From: Pisolithus tinctorius
Lineage: Eukaryota; Basidiomycota; Agaricomycetes; Boletales; Pisolithaceae
Assembly: GCA_024663395.1 (NCBI GenBank)
Contig: JANFAH010000001.1
Span: forward strand, 1,054,001 to 1,118,000
Direction of reading: 5' to 3'
Length of the DNA: 64,000 nucleotides
In this document: positions 23,680-35,338 of the stretch, piece by piece
Numbering within the stretch: position 1 is the first letter of the stretch
Layout: every line of letters starts with the position of its first letter
Translations under genes and position numbers: made by a program
The notes under the pieces: model-generated
The model's input: only the letters and a program-made list of their open reading frames with translations
Told to the model about the DNA's origin: nothing
The model's database searches: none

Positions 23680-25004
23680 TCAGGCGTCACCGAACGGACC
23701 TGGCTTGGAAAGCATTTCAAGGGATACAGCTTCAGGGTCTTGGCCACCTTTTCCAGCAGCTCGCGTGGGAGATGTGCTGCAACCATCCAGTCTTATTGTC
23801 GAGGTCTCGATCCCAACCATCATCGTTGGCGTTGAGAGAGGATCGAACGGCGCTCGTTTCCGAATTGGTTGTGACCCGAAGGTGATTATGGACTTGAGCT
23901 CCAGCGGAGCAGGGGTTGTGGATTCTTCGGTGCTGATACGGAAGAGAAACGCGACAACTACGCTCAAGTTCGCCACAATCAAGCTAATCGACAACTGGCG
24001 AAACAAAGGACTGAGTCTGCACTGCACTGGAATGGCTAACAGAGCTCGGAACCATACCTCGACTATGGCAGCTAAGACTTCTTTCAACCCACCATTGGAA
24101 AGCAGGTAATATGCGTGGGTTAGGCTGACGACGGTGGTTGCACCAGACGCCGAAAAAATAGACAGAAGTCGAAGCTTTTGAGGCTTAGTGAGTCTGACTT
24201 TGTAAATCAGGTGGAACGGAGCCAGTATCAAGATGGTATCACCGAGCACGTCGGCTGGATGGGACAAGTTAGACGGTCCATCCAACTCATGCTGCATACA
24301 ATAGACTCACTAATTATCTGCGCAATGGCAACATTCCTACCTAGATCGCACTGAGGCCGTGGTTGCGATTTCCAACCACTTTCTGCTTCACACGTCCAAA
24401 AGATTTGTGCACCCAAAATAATCGCCGTCATAAAGAATGCAATGGCAGTGCGTACTAGCCATCTCCTTAGCGAGCCAGGGAAAGTCATTCGCACGACCGT
24501 GAATAAAATCGAGATCCTGGACGACCTAGCACCATTCTGAGATGGCTCGTAACTGAACAGACAAGATTGTTATCTCACCAAACACCTGCGCTGAAGAATT
24601 GCGTGCCCCTATAAAATGTTTTTGAGCATGTTATGATGCTAGTTTAAGAAAAGGTTGCACATATAATAGAGCGCCACCTTTGTATCTCGGGGGTATTGAG
24701 CTATTTGCGTACAGAGTTAGTGAGACTCGCTCCAGCAGAAAAGGTGACGATATCACCGTAGTCCTGCAGGTACAACCAGAGTACCACCAAAAAACCGATA
24801 TTAATCATCATAGCAAGCGCGGCCCATGCATCGTCTAGCCATAGACGGCCTTGTCGCATCCGCACGAACAAACGGAATGAAGTGACCACCGCCGAAACAC
24901 TGAGCAAGACAGTCCCGGCAACTTTAGATTCGTCAGTGGCGCCCTAATTAGTGCTCAAGGTCACTACCTTCAGTTTGTGGAATTGTTGGTCCAGAGGACG
25001 ACAT
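23680..25004 (-). CDS. PTH11/rhodopsin-like membrane protein, copy 2
   Basis: Same exon order as copy 1. It starts MSSSGPTIPQTEG and shows RLFVRMRQGRLWLDDAWAAL, FPGSLRRWLVRTAIAFF, GAQIFWTCEAESGWK, PQCDLGRNVAIAQI, ADVLGDTILILAPFHLIYKV, QKLRLLSIFSASGATTVVSL and SLIVANLSVVVAFLFRISTE, ending PGPFGDA. The C-terminal frame 24,297-23,680 stays open for 205 codons across an intron position. It is a paralogue from tandem duplication, likely functional unless the unresolved first exon is damaged. Product: multi-pass membrane protein, possible receptor. Confidence 0.6.
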
Positions 25005-25101
25005 GGTGGAGAGGGGGAGATGGAGAGGGAGGCTTAGAACACCGTACATATTTATCTCTGATGCTTTTCATTGTGCCAAGAACCACTGCTGGTTACACCG
25101 G

Positions 25102-26002
25102 CTTCTCAATCCGAGTGAATCGCTTGGTGGCCCGTGCATGTCGGGACCATCAACACCGCTCATACTGTGGGAATTAGTTACAACCCTTCCCGACTGCCCC
25201 TCCAATTAGAAAATATAATCATGATGAATTGAAGTCATAATACCACGCTGCTTGAGAGTTATCTGGCATCGTAACGAGTTCCAAAGACTTTGTTCGGGTC
25301 GCCGGGTCGCCAGTCGACATGTCGTGATTCTGCATCGCAATTTTGGAGTCACGTGTCACAAATCAGTCCATGCACCTTGCAGACTTCTCGCACAGCCAGT
25401 AATGATCGAAGTCCCATCACGTTCACGTACATCCCATGCCCCAGGCCGCAATATTCAATCCTCATCTTCAAGTATGTCCGCTGAGATGACGGGACTAAGT
25501 TCTACGCGGAGGTCGTCGGATATTTGTCGTTGTCAAAGCACTGTCTTCGTTCACGGCCTTGGGTTTTCATCAAAAGCTGTCCCAAGACTGTACCGCATAT
25601 CCTCTCATCCCGTAGAGCATGGAGACGAGTACAGTGGTGTTAGGATCAAAAACAATATAGACGTGAACAGATCTATCACCCACTCATCACCACCAACACC
25701 TTTGCCCTTCCTCATCGGGGCCAAATCACTACATCCGGGAAGTAGATTTACCCATGACACTTCCTCGATCGAGATATTGCCTAAGTTGAGCCCAATGCAT
25801 CGAAACTGGTGTTGCGCCGCGCATGAATACTTCTCGCGCAACTTGATTCTTCTTTCAAAGTGCGTGTCTTCCTGCAGTGGACTCTGGAGGTGCTGCGCAT
25901 CGAATTGGAAAAGTTGTTTTTCTCATATATCTGAGTAATACTGCGGACTCGGTGGTCAGCTAAAATACGGTAACATCACCATATTCTACTAACGGGTTGT
26001 AC
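25102..26002. repeat. 0.9-kb direct repeat, copy a
   Basis: Nearly identical to 29,180-30,065 in the same orientation, including CCGAGTGAATCGC, the CATCACGTTCACGTACATCCC tract and the end near ACGGGT. An 8-bp duplication (GGGTCGCC) and single-base indels between copies shift any frame, so the 228-codon plus frame in this copy (25,252-25,938) is probably not coding. Confidence 0.85.
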
Positions 26003-26146
26003 CTATGATCGGCTCCCACCTCTGAGGTTCATCGAAAAAGTTTACGAGCATTACAGCAACACTTACGCGGGGCCATTAAAGCGACTTACTGTGACCTTTA
26101 AGTGCAGAAATCTAATGTCCCTTGAAGTATGTTTCTTCCCAATTCA

Positions 26147-29100
26147 GGAGGTAAGGTCAACAAAACTCAGCGACGGAGGGAACTTCTGCTGCGCAGAGGT
26201 GCCAAGAGTTTAGACCGAATGAGGCTTGTCAGGGGGACAGGGAATGATGGAATCACGGTCACGACCAGTCAGTGACAGGTTTACACCGTCTATTCTGATG
26301 CTGTTGGCTTGGCATTTGGTCCTTGGATCAGTGGGGTCATACCAGTTACCTTGAAATTGACGCGCGCAAACTCTTATCCAGACTCTTATCCCCAAGTTGC
26401 ATGTCCAGTGCGACAGGGCGCCCTGCGTACTCGATACATGTCAGGTCCACCCGAGGGGTGTAGTCACTTAGGACCGGAAATATCATTCAAGCAGTAACGG
26501 AAAGAGAACCACGGGAAGAATACATATGGCAGTATATAAAACACATCAAACGTCATAGAACGGACCTGGCTAAGCAATTGTTTCAAGGGATACGGTTCTG
26601 GCGTCATTTCCGTCATTTCCAGCCGCTTGCTTGGGAGAGGTGTTGAAATCATCCGGTTTTATTGCTGTGGGCTCAATCGCAACTACTATCGTTGACGCTG
26701 AGAGAGGATCGAATGGTGATCTTTTCCGGATCGGCCGTGAACCGAAAGTGATTGTGGACTTGAGCTCTAGCGGAGCAGGGGATGCGGTTTCTTCAGAGCT
26801 GATGCGGAAGAGGAAAGCGACAACTACGCTCAAGTTCGCCACGATCAAGCTAACTGATACCTGGTGAGACAACGAACTGAGTCTGCTTTGTACTGGAATG
26901 GCTAACAGGCGTCGGAGGCATACCTCAACTATACCAGCCACGGTTTGTTTTAGCCCACCATCAGTAAGCATGTAATATGCGTGGACGAGGCTGACAACAG
27001 TAGTAACGGCGGACGTCGAAAACACAGACATAAGTCGGATCTTTTGAGCCTTGGTAAGTCTGACTCTATAAATCAGACGGAGCGGTGCTAGTATCAAGAT
27101 CGTATCACCGAGTACGTCGGCTGGATGGAGCAAGTTAGATGATTCATCTCATTATGCTGCACACAACAGACTTACCAACTATCTGCGCAATGGCAACGTT
27201 CTTGCCCATATCGCAGCGAGGGAGGGGTTGCATTTTCCAACCAGCTGCTGTTTCACAGGTCCAAAATATTTGAGCGCCAAGGATCATCCATGTAACCGCA
27301 AATGCAATGGCCGTGCGTACTAGCCATCTCCTTAGCGAGCCAGGGAAGGTCAGTCGCACGACCGTAAACAAAATTGAGATCCTGGACAACCTAAAACCAT
27401 TCAGAAATGGCTCGTGAGCAGATAGAGGAGAATGTTATCGCACCAAATGACTGCATAGAAGGACTGGTCGACTCTACATATAAAATAAATTTGAGCATGC
27501 TGTGATTGTTGTTTGTAAAAAGAATGCACAGATAATACAACGCCACCCTTGTATCTTGAGGAAATCGAGCTATTGCAGTACTGAGTCAGCGACATTCGCT
27601 CCGGCCAAGAAGACAGACGCCATCACCGTGGTCGTACAGATACAACCAGCCTACTACCACAAGAATGATGCCGAATACCATGGCAAGCGCGGCCCATGCA
27701 TCGTCTAGCCAGAGACGGCGCTGTCGCGTCCGCAAGAACAGACGGAATGAAGTGACCACCGTCGCAGCAATGGGTAAGACCAAGCTGACAACTTTAGATC
27801 CATCAGTGGCGTCCTAAATGGTTCCCAAGGTCGCTACCTTCGGTTTGTTGAATCGTTGGTCCAGAGGACATGTTAACTTGGGAGAGAGGGGAAATGGAGA
27901 GGGAGGTTTAGGACACCATACATTTCATCTCCGATGTGTTCTTTGTAAGAATAACCACTTCCGTAGTTTCATAGGTTTCTTGATCGCATCGCGTGGCACC
28001 GTGCATGTCAGAACCATCAATACCGCTCATACTGGACGAATTAGTGAGTGGCGTGACAGGTTATAACTCGTCCCAGCATGTACTTGTGCGGAGTTCTGCA
28101 ACGAATATCGCCAGCGCTGCACAGCCGGTGATCAAAGTACATGACGTGATGGATCCCATGGCCTCCCTTAACATCGTCCCTCTGACATTACCTGAGCGCG
28201 GCCGACGTGACAGTGTGTCAGAATCCAAATTGCGAGACACGTACGCGTTACATCCAAGCCGTCTGCGGCGGCAGCGACAGCGTCTAAATTAACAGGCCTA
28301 ATATTCAAACACGCTCTGTTTCCATCTCGATATCACTCCAGGACATCCATGAGGTGAGCGACGCCAATTAAACGCCTCGGGCTTCTCTTCTTGGTTCGGG
28401 TGGCGATGGTTCCACCGGCAACGGGTGAACGCGGAGTACGGGGCACTACGCCTGCCCTGGAGGATGTGCTTTGTTCGCTTACTTACCCAATTATATTCGT
28501 GTTTCCTTATGAAGATTAGGCACTACCGAATGAAGGGGGATGCGGATTTGGAGGTTGCATGGCACGTATTCGAAGACTCTGAGCGATAGATGAATCAAGT
28601 CTGATGATACCCTTGTAACAAGAGGTGCCTGGCGAAGGTGGACGTCCGTCTGTAGAACTTTGGGACTTTGGAGGAGAGAGCATGTGAAGTCGAGGCGAGA
28701 ACCGGTGGAGAGGACGAAGGTTGGAGATTGTGGAGTTGATCGATCGACAAGGTATAGACGTGGTTGTTTCGATTTTGAATCCTATCCTACCGTGTCGGAC
28801 TCGGAGCATGTGGGCGCCTTACGACTACGACACGCCTTCGATTGTTGCATATATTTCGCGAGTCGACTGCGAAACGATGGCTGACCGGAAGAGCCCCCGG
28901 AATTGGATGTCGGCCTCCCAGTCGTCCCTGTAAATGCAGCGACATCAGTCGTCTTGGCGGGAGAAACCTGCCAACGTTTATAGGCTTCACACATATGATG
29001 ATCGGCGGTGCGAACATGCATCGAAACGAAAATGATCACGTAACAAGTCTCGTCGTTTGTGCAAGTCGGTGAGTACCGAAAGGTGGCTGACCCGGGAAGC

Positions 29101-29160
29101 ACCCCTGGAATTAGGTGTCAGCCTCCCAACTGCCCTTACAGCCTCAGCAAGCCAGTCATC
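26147..29160. repeat. Segmental duplication block, copy a (about 3 kb)
   Basis: Matches 54,833-57,725 in direct orientation, from the AGGAGGTAAG..TCAACAAAACTC tract through a PTH11-like gene, its upstream mini-ORF and a further 1 kb. The pair flanks the nested transposon stack at 30.1-54.3 kb. Confidence 0.8.
26570..27871 (-). CDS. PTH11/rhodopsin-like membrane protein, copy 3
   Basis: Same architecture: MSS start, VTSFRLFLRTRQRRLWLDDAW, ISILFTVVRLTFPGSLRRW, ILGAQIFWTCETAAGWK, RCDMGKNVAIAQI, ADVLGDTILILAPLRLIYRV, IRLMSVFSTSAVTTVVSLVH, SLIVANLSVVVAFLFRISSE. Its C-terminus stops at SLETIA (TAG), where copy 4 reads on for about ten codons. It is closest to copy 4 (55,154-56,480), both lying in the 3-kb segmental duplication. 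Likely a multi-pass membrane protein; possibly functional. Confidence 0.6.
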
Positions 29161-30084
29161 CACTCCGCCCCGACCTTCTTCTCCGAGTGAATCGCCTGGT
29201 GGCCCGTGCAAGTCGGAACCATCAACACCGCTCATACTGTGGGAATTAGTTACAACCCTTCCCGACTGCCCCTCCAATTAGAAAATAGAAACATGATGAA
29301 TTGAAGTCATAATACCATGCTGCTTGAGAGTTATCTCCGGGCACCGTAACCAGTTCCAAAAACTTTGCTCGGGTCGCCAGTCGACATGTCGTGATACTGC
29401 ATCGCAATTTTGGAGTCACGTGTCACAAATCAGTCCATGCACCTCGCAGACTTCTCGCACAGCCAGTAATGATCGAAGTCCCATCACGTTCACGTACATC
29501 CCATGCCCCAGGCCGCAATATTCAATCCTCATCTTCAAGTATGTCTGTTGAGATGACGGGACTAAGTTCTACGCGGAGGTCGTCGGAAATTCGTCGTTGT
29601 CAAGCACTGTCTTCGTTCATGGCCTTGGGTTTTCATCAAAAGCTGTCCCAAGACTGTACCGCATATCCTCTCATCCCGTAGAGCATGGAGACGAGTACAG
29701 TGGTGTTAGGATCAAAAACAATATAGAGACGTGAACAGATCTATCACCGACTCATCACCACCAACACCTTTATCCTTCCACATCTGGGCCGAATCCCTAC
29801 ATCCGGGAAGTAGATTTACCCATGACACTTCTTCGATCGAGATACTGCCTGAGTTCAGCCCAATGCATCAAAACTGATGTTGCACCGTGCATGAATACTT
29901 CTCAAGCAGCTTGATTCTTCTTTCAAAGTGCGTGTCGTCCGACAGTGGGCTCTGGAGGTGCTGCGCATCCAAATTGGAAAATCTTTCTTTTATCTGAGTG
30001 ATGCTGCAGGCTCGGTGGTCAGCTAAAACACGGTAACAACGCTATATTCTACGAACGGGTAGTACCACTCCAAGGTCCATCGAC
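27872..30084. other. Region upstream of PTH11-like copy 3, duplicated sequence
   Basis: Contains the upstream mini-ORF (starts 28,030 on the minus strand, MSGIDGSDMHG), sequence shared with 56,500-57,725 and the 0.9-kb repeat. A minus-strand frame 29,277-28,987 (MEGQSGRVVTNSHSMSGVDG) may be a chimera formed by the duplication. No gene recognised. Confidence 0.4.
29180..30065. repeat. 0.9-kb direct repeat, copy b
   Basis: Direct copy of 25,102-26,002. It ends within 20 bp of the left TIR of the nested element. Confidence 0.85.
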
Positions 30085-30086
30085 TA

Positions 30087-30641
30087 TGGAAAGCCGGACA
30101 ACCATGCTTCGTTTGGCAGGTGGTTTTTGTGCCAATGTCGAACGTGCGGTACGTTTTTCGAAGTTTCGAAGTTCTGTCAGCAGGGGGACACCAGACACTG
30201 GTCGTCAGTCACGCAGTCACGCAGTAGTACGACGTGCAGTAGTGCAGTCGTTGGTCACGCAGTAGCAGTAGTGCAGTTGCTGGTCACGCAGTCACGCAGT
30301 AGTACAGTGGGTGGGAATGCAGATGACGGACGTGCGGTAAGGCAGATGACGGACGTGCGGTAGGGCACATGACCGACAAACAGTAGTACAGATGACCAAC
30401 AGACAGTAGTACAGATGACCGACATACAGTAGTGTAGATGACTGACATGCAGTGGACATACAGTAGATAGTCAGCTGCTATATACTCAACCCAGGCTATA
30501 GTGTCATTTTGATGCATCAAAGTGTGATAATTGTAGCATTACTGTGATGCAAGACTGCCTAACTCCCTTATACCTGTAGTGATCCATCAATATATGAGTA
30601 GTGCTGATCAGGAGTTTCTCCCAACAAATCCCCACAGTTTA
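30087..30641 (+). repeat. Left TIR of the outer element
   Basis: Matches the inverse complement of 53,629-54,311. The inner part is built of short repeated words (GTCACGCAGT, GCAGTAGTGCAGT, GACGGACGTGCGGTA, AGTAGTACAGATGACC), typical of subterminal transposase-binding arrays. Similarity ends after CCCCACAGTTTA. Confidence 0.85.
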
Positions 30642-30776
30642 TACAAATCCCTCCAGGCACCCCTGGATGCCACAGGAGGAAGTGTGTCATAGTCCACTAT
30701 TTAAATTTGTACAGGTGAACTGGGTTTTATAGGTCCATAGACTATGCTATCGGATGATTGTCACATATTGGAGGCT

Positions 30777-31751
30777 TTATAAGTTTTTGTAGATATTGTC
30801 TATTATTTTGTCTGGTGGGGTGGAAGAAGTCTGTTTCTTTTGGGGGGTTAGATGGGGTGATAGATGACATAACTGTGGAGTTGTGAATGATTGTAGGTAT
30901 GGTTGGCAAGTGATGTATGAGCAATCTTCAATGATGTGGAGGATGGGCTGGACACATAGAGAAGTAGAGCCACAGACCAACCCTCCAAGTGTCCATATGG
31001 CATCAACGACACCCAGGTGATAGAAGGTGGCTGGGGGGGCTGTGTCGCAATGAGGGATTGTTTTGAAATTGAGAGATAACCAACCATGGTCATTCAGAGA
31101 ACAGATTTTGGTCCTGCAAGCAAAGGGTGGATGGTTTGTTTCTTTGCAGGAGATGAAGCAAAAGCCACATGATTTGTATTTCAAGAGTGCTTGGATGCTG
31201 CTGGCAGAGAATGTGTGCTGATGGAGGCTTGCAGTGTTGACCATGGCATGGTGGCGTAGAGTCAGGCTAGGGTATGCACAATACAAGGAGTCAGCAGAGA
31301 AGAAGTTCATCATGACCATTGAGTGGAACTGAAAGATAGGGGAGAGGGCAGAAGCACTCCTGGAGATGATGACATTGATGAGTTTCTGGCCATTCCTGAA
31401 GGTGGTGACAGTGTATATGGTGGAAGGGGAGTAGTTTTCAATGTTCATCCTTCCATTGCAGACAATGATGTAATTATGTTTGCAGAGAAGATTGTATAGT
31501 TGCACATGGTTGTGATGGGGGACATAGATGTTGAGGTCAGATGATTGCCAATTACAGGTGTTGGAGGGGAGCACCATCCGCAGTGCCACAGATCCTGAGA
31601 CAACTGCATCACATGCAGATAAAATGTTTTTGAGATGTTTGGTGCTTTGGAAGAAAGGGGTGCAAACAATGTCAAGTTGGTGCTTGAAGTACCATCTGAC
31701 ACGTTTGGCATTGGAAGTTGACATGGCAGTGAACGAGAGGAGGTCCCTCAT
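30777..31751 (-). CDS. Nucleotidyltransferase-like protein, 324 codons
   Basis: A single open frame with SGSVALRMVL (residues about 52-61), SDLNIYVP (71-78), KLINVIISRSASALSPIFQFHS, MNFFSADSLYCAYPSLTLRHHA and later Cys/His-containing stretches. Many agaricomycetes carry repetitive proteins of this type, whose GS...DLDIY pair resembles a minimal nucleotidyltransferase signature. The expected second Asp is Asn here, and CTCAAC fits a CpG to CpA change from CTCGAC, so catalysis is probably lost. Its ATG lies 38 bp from the start of an LTR preceded by a purine tract, so it may be an antisense gene in the 3' region of a gypsy element rather than host DNA. Function unproven. Confidence 0.5.
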   Translation of the reverse strand: MRDLLSFTAMSTSNAKRVRWYFKHQLDIVCTPFFQSTKHLKNILSACDAVVSGSVALRMVLPSNTCNWQSSDLNIYVPHHNHVQLYNLLCKHNYIIVCNGRMNIENYSPSTIYTVTTFRNGQKLINVIISRSASALSPIFQFHSMVMMNFFSADSLYCAYPSLTLRHHAMVNTASLHQHTFSASSIQALLKYKSCGFCFISCKETNHPPFACRTKICSLNDHGWLSLNFKTIPHCDTAPPATFYHLGVVDAIWTLGGLVCGSTSLCVQPILHIIEDCSYITCQPYLQSFTTPQLCHLSPHLTPQKKQTSSTPPDKIIDNIYKNL

Positions 31752-31788
31752 GTCGCAGTGCTTGAAGACAAGTCCTAAGGGGGGATAC

Positions 31789-32245
31789 TGTCATATACCA
31801 AGAAAACTGTGGTTTGGTCTTAGGTTCAGAACACTGAGACAAACTCTGTTCCTTACTATACTTTTCTAGTTAGCTTTCATACTGCCCTCACTTATGCTGA
31901 GGCAGTGTCTGTCTTTGGCTCTCCATTCCCTGCCTCCTCATCTAACCTTTAGTTAGTTCCTCGCACAGCTATTTAGTCCCTCACCAGTAACCTCAGCCTT
32001 CAGGTTGCCAGTGTCCAGTATATATACCCTACATAGATTGTACTCAGCTCCTTAGTCTGAATATCAACCTAGTTCACCCCAAGTCCCCAGCTTAAGCCCA
32101 AGTTGACTCTCAGCTTTTGCTCCTGACCCCCTTCAGCTCTCTCTGACTTCAACCCAGCTTGTGCAAGGGTCTAGCACACGAGCTAAGACCAAGGGTTGTT
32201 GCACCCAGCGCTTGGCCTTCAGCCTTTGACCCCCAACCTAGTCAC
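31789..32245 (+). repeat. LTR of a second gypsy family, with polypurine tract
   Basis: AAGGGGGGATAC immediately precedes TGTCATATACC, the usual polypurine tract/3' LTR junction. The LTR includes a promoter-like AGTATATATACCC (near 32,020), the AGTCTGAATATCAACCTAGTTC tract shared with the gypsy LTR at 32,662, and GTGCAAGGGTCTAGCACACGAGC. The end is approximate (GTCACA). Confidence 0.5.
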
Positions 32246-32256
32246 AAATTTAACAA

Positions 32257-32661
32257 ATGACCATCTCATGTTTCTCAGGCAACCCCAGAATTGCTCATTG
32301 GGAAGCTGTAAAGAGAATTTATCAGTACCTTCTCAGGATGAAGGGCTTGCAACTCACATATGGGGGATCACCAAGTGGATTGACTGGGTATGCAGATGCA
32401 GATGGCAGTATGGCAGAAGACCACAGAGTGGTCTCAGGGTATGCTTTTCTAATAGATGGTGGAGCAGTGTCGTGGTCTTCTAAAAGACAGGAAATCATCT
32501 TGCTCTCAATGACTGAGAGCGAGTATGTGGCAGCCACACACACAGCCAAGGAGGCCTTGTGGCTTTGGTTGCTCATTGGAGAGCTTTTTCAGCCATTCAT
32601 CAAGCCGACCATGTTGTTTTCTGATAATCAATCAGCCATCATGCTCACCAAAGACCATCAG
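32257..32661 (+). pseudogene. Copia pol fragment (RT end and RNase H), first part
   Basis: The frame reads NPRIAHWEAVKRIYQYLL, LTGYADADGSMAEDHR, SGYAFLIDGGAVSWSSKRQ, EYVAATHTAKEALWL and LFSDNQSAIMLTKDHQ, the C-terminal part of a Ty1/copia polyprotein with RNase H. It is cut at 32,661 by the gypsy element and resumes at 52,842. The 5' three quarters of the element (gag, integrase, most of RT) is absent. Confidence 0.85.
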
Positions 32662-33375
32662 TGTCATAACTGTGCATTCATCATAAGTCTTTGCTCACTC
32701 CACAACCTTTTCTGCTGGTCATCCGCTCACTCTGCACCAACTCCGCCCAACTTCTGTTGGTTGTGAACCATCTCTGCTCTGACTGCTGTTGGACTTGTGT
32801 CGCTCTCCTACCAGACCAAGTGGTCCATTCTCTGAGGGGTCATGTGACTACCTTTGCAGTCAGGTACTCCGCAGCGCGCTCACTGCATGGTCCAGCGCCT
32901 GGACTGTTTCCTTTTCTGGATGTTCTGTGTTACCTGTTCATATGTCCTCTGTCTACCCTTCATTTGTTGTCCAGGAAATTTTACTTGAAAATTTATGAGT
33001 CTCTGTATGTCAGTGCCGATTCCGATTACTGTACCTCCATAGCAGTATAAAAGCATGTACTGTACTCCACTGTTCTTCAGTACGAATATCAACTTAGTTC
33101 CTACTCCCTCTGATTCTGTCTTCTGCCTGTTGGACTTATCTCTGACTCTCCATCTGTACTCTCCCTCTGAAATATGAGGGCTGAGATCGTGCAAGGGGGT
33201 AGCGCACGAGCTAAACCCAACGCCCTCACTCCACTCTGCCTTTGTCTCGGTGGTCTTCATTCCTGCTGACACTCTGCTAGTCAGAGTTCTGTTCTTCTGT
33301 GTCGGACTTGCTTCTGGACCCTCCTCTAGACCTTGTTTAGCATCAGAGTTGGTCGGAGTAGGCCTGGACTTGACA
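32662..33375 (+). repeat. 5' LTR of gypsy element (714 bp)
   Basis: TGTCATAAC ... GGACTTGACA. It is the same length as the 3' LTR; differences are concentrated at CpG positions (for example CTGTGCATTC here against CCGTGTGTTC). Confidence 0.92.
33046..33052 (+). promoter_or_regulatory. TATA box of gypsy LTR
   Basis: TATAAAA in GCAGTATAAAAGCATGTACTG, conserved at 52,512 and, as TATAAAG, at 62,537 in the other LTR copies. Confidence 0.6.
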
Positions 33376-33436
33376 GTATATTCGTACTCACACTTGTACG
33401 ATCTCACTTCCTGTCCTCTGAGAAACTTACACCATT

Positions 33437-33943
33437 ATGAGAACTCAAGCTCAATCTCAAAGAGAGGTCACTGAGAACCTCACTGTAGCACTAGCTAATC
33501 TGTGTCGACTCCCTTCCATCGTCGAACAATTCCAGTCTTTCTCTGCTTGACACCGCTCTCGTGCTGAAGGCGAAAGCACTTCACAAGCTGGTCACTCCGA
33601 CCTCCACCCATCAGCCTTCCATACTCCGCCTCATTGTAACCAAGATGATGGACCTGACCCCGACCCTGATTATCCTGATGGTGATCCCGATGGTGGGGGC
33701 AGTGGTGATGGGGATGTCCCCGAAGACCCGGCTGAGCCACCAGAGGATCCCCTTGTAGCTCTTGCTAGAGCTGTTCATGCACTTGCGCGGTCTAGTTCAC
33801 ACACTGGGGACTCTGCTCCAAAAACCAAAGTCCATGAGCCTGATACCTTCAACGGCTCTGACCCTAAGAAACTCCGTGAGTTCCTCGTACAATGCGAGCT
33901 GAACTTCCAAGACTGCCCTCATGCATTCCGCTCTGACAGAGCC
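33437..33943 (+). pseudogene. gag, 5' part, interrupted by the Plavaka element
   Basis: Begins MRTQAQSQREV and reads into TGA at 33,548 where the young copy at 62,885 has CGA (SFSARRR). It keeps an acidic DGDPDGG-type linker and FNGSDPKKLREFLVQCELNF, the start of the retrotransposon capsid domain. It ends at SDRA, where the insertion lies; the frame resumes at 46,024 with KVTFTQSYLKGMALAWFEP. Confidence 0.88.
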
Positions 33944-33945
33944 AA

Positions 33946-34349
33946 CATCAGCAAAACACAAAAATGTGTTAGTAACTCATAGCTGCCCATAGTATTTGCA
34001 CAATTCCATATTAGTCCAAAGCAATGTCAAGCATCCTAGCAACTCATAGTGCCAGAGTAGACTACACCAGACTTGCCCAAAGTAGTGGCCAGCATCCAAG
34101 CAACTCATAGCACCTGAGTAAGCCACACCAGTGATACCAGCAATCCAAAGACCAATAGCTACCTAGCATACAAGGGAACAGACACACCTAGCTAATACAG
34201 CAACCTAGATTCCCACTGTAGTAGAGAACTTGGTAGATCTAACTTCATTCCTATGCATGAAGGCAAGAACACACAAACATAATATACAGCATTTGTTGAT
34301 AAGTACAGGAAAGTAATGGATAGTACTAGTCTAGACGAATGGCGAGTAT
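33946..34349. other. Left subterminal region of the Plavaka element
   Basis: Gene-free, with repeats of AGCAACTCATAG (33,970, 34,040, 34,100) and ACACCAG words. Probably transposase-binding sequence. Confidence 0.5.
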
Positions 34350-34977
34350 TCAACTACCAGCATGCTCAATAACTGTGCCTATCAAGGTCTGGCATAAGTA
34401 AAATAGCAGCCCAAAAGAAAAGAGCGAGCATAGCATACCATCGGACTCGAGAGATGGCTGCAGCTCACCGGCCAGAACACTAACATCGAAAATAGGCTCC
34501 CCCAGTCTGCGTTTTTTCATTGCTACACGTAATGAGCCGACCTCCATATCTTTTTCATGGACTCTCACCTCGCCGCTGCCCGCCTTGTACTTGTACAACT
34601 TGGCCATCAATTCGTATTCATGGGCGATGCATGCGGCCAGAGCTTGTTCCACATGAAAGACTTTGCATTGTGTGCACGCTACATTGAGAAGGAGAAGTGC
34701 CTCATGATTCAGCTGACTCTTTGATTCATGCTGCAGATTGAAAACCTATCAATGAGCGGTTATTAGGAAGGAAAAAAAGAACTTACTGTGTGAGTGGATG
34801 ACTCCAATATTCCATACATCTCAGCTAATGTTAGATTTGGCAAGTCGTACGTAGTCCTTTCCGAACACGTCCGCTCCGAGACATGAGAATTACTTTCCGT
34901 TTTAAGTTTTTCACACTTTACATTACTATTAACTGTGCAAATTAACTTTTGCGCTGTCACACACCAAAGGTGTTGTG

Positions 34978-35299
34978 GACATGGTTACAGCTGACTCTGC
35001 CTAACTCGTTGACGAGTTGCGCACAATGCCCAAGCATGCAGATGAAGACTAAAGGCCTCATGCGTAGAAAGACTGTTGGATGTTAACAGTCATCCTTCGC
35101 ACAAGAATGAGTCATCAGTGCTAAAGAGAAAAGAGGAAGACATGGTTACAGCTGACTCTGCCTAACTCGTTGACGAGTTGCGCACAATGCCCAAGCATGC
35201 AGATGAAGACTAAAGGCCTCATGTGTAGAAAGACTGTTGGACGTTAACAGTCATCCTTCGCACAAGAATGAGTCGTCAGTGCTAAAGAGAAAAGAGGAA
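34978..35299. repeat. 161-bp tandem duplication in the solo LTR
   Basis: Two adjacent units, each starting GACATGGTTACAGCTGACTC, at 34,978 and 35,139. The first LTR copy has one unit. Confidence 0.85.
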
Positions 35300-35338
35300 G
35301 CGAGTTAAGCGCGCATTAAAGGTTTTTAGCGCCCATGT

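Noticed and set aside
25252..25938. 228-codon plus-strand frame
   Set aside because: The near-identical copy at 29.3 kb carries an 8-bp and single-base indels that break it; no motif.
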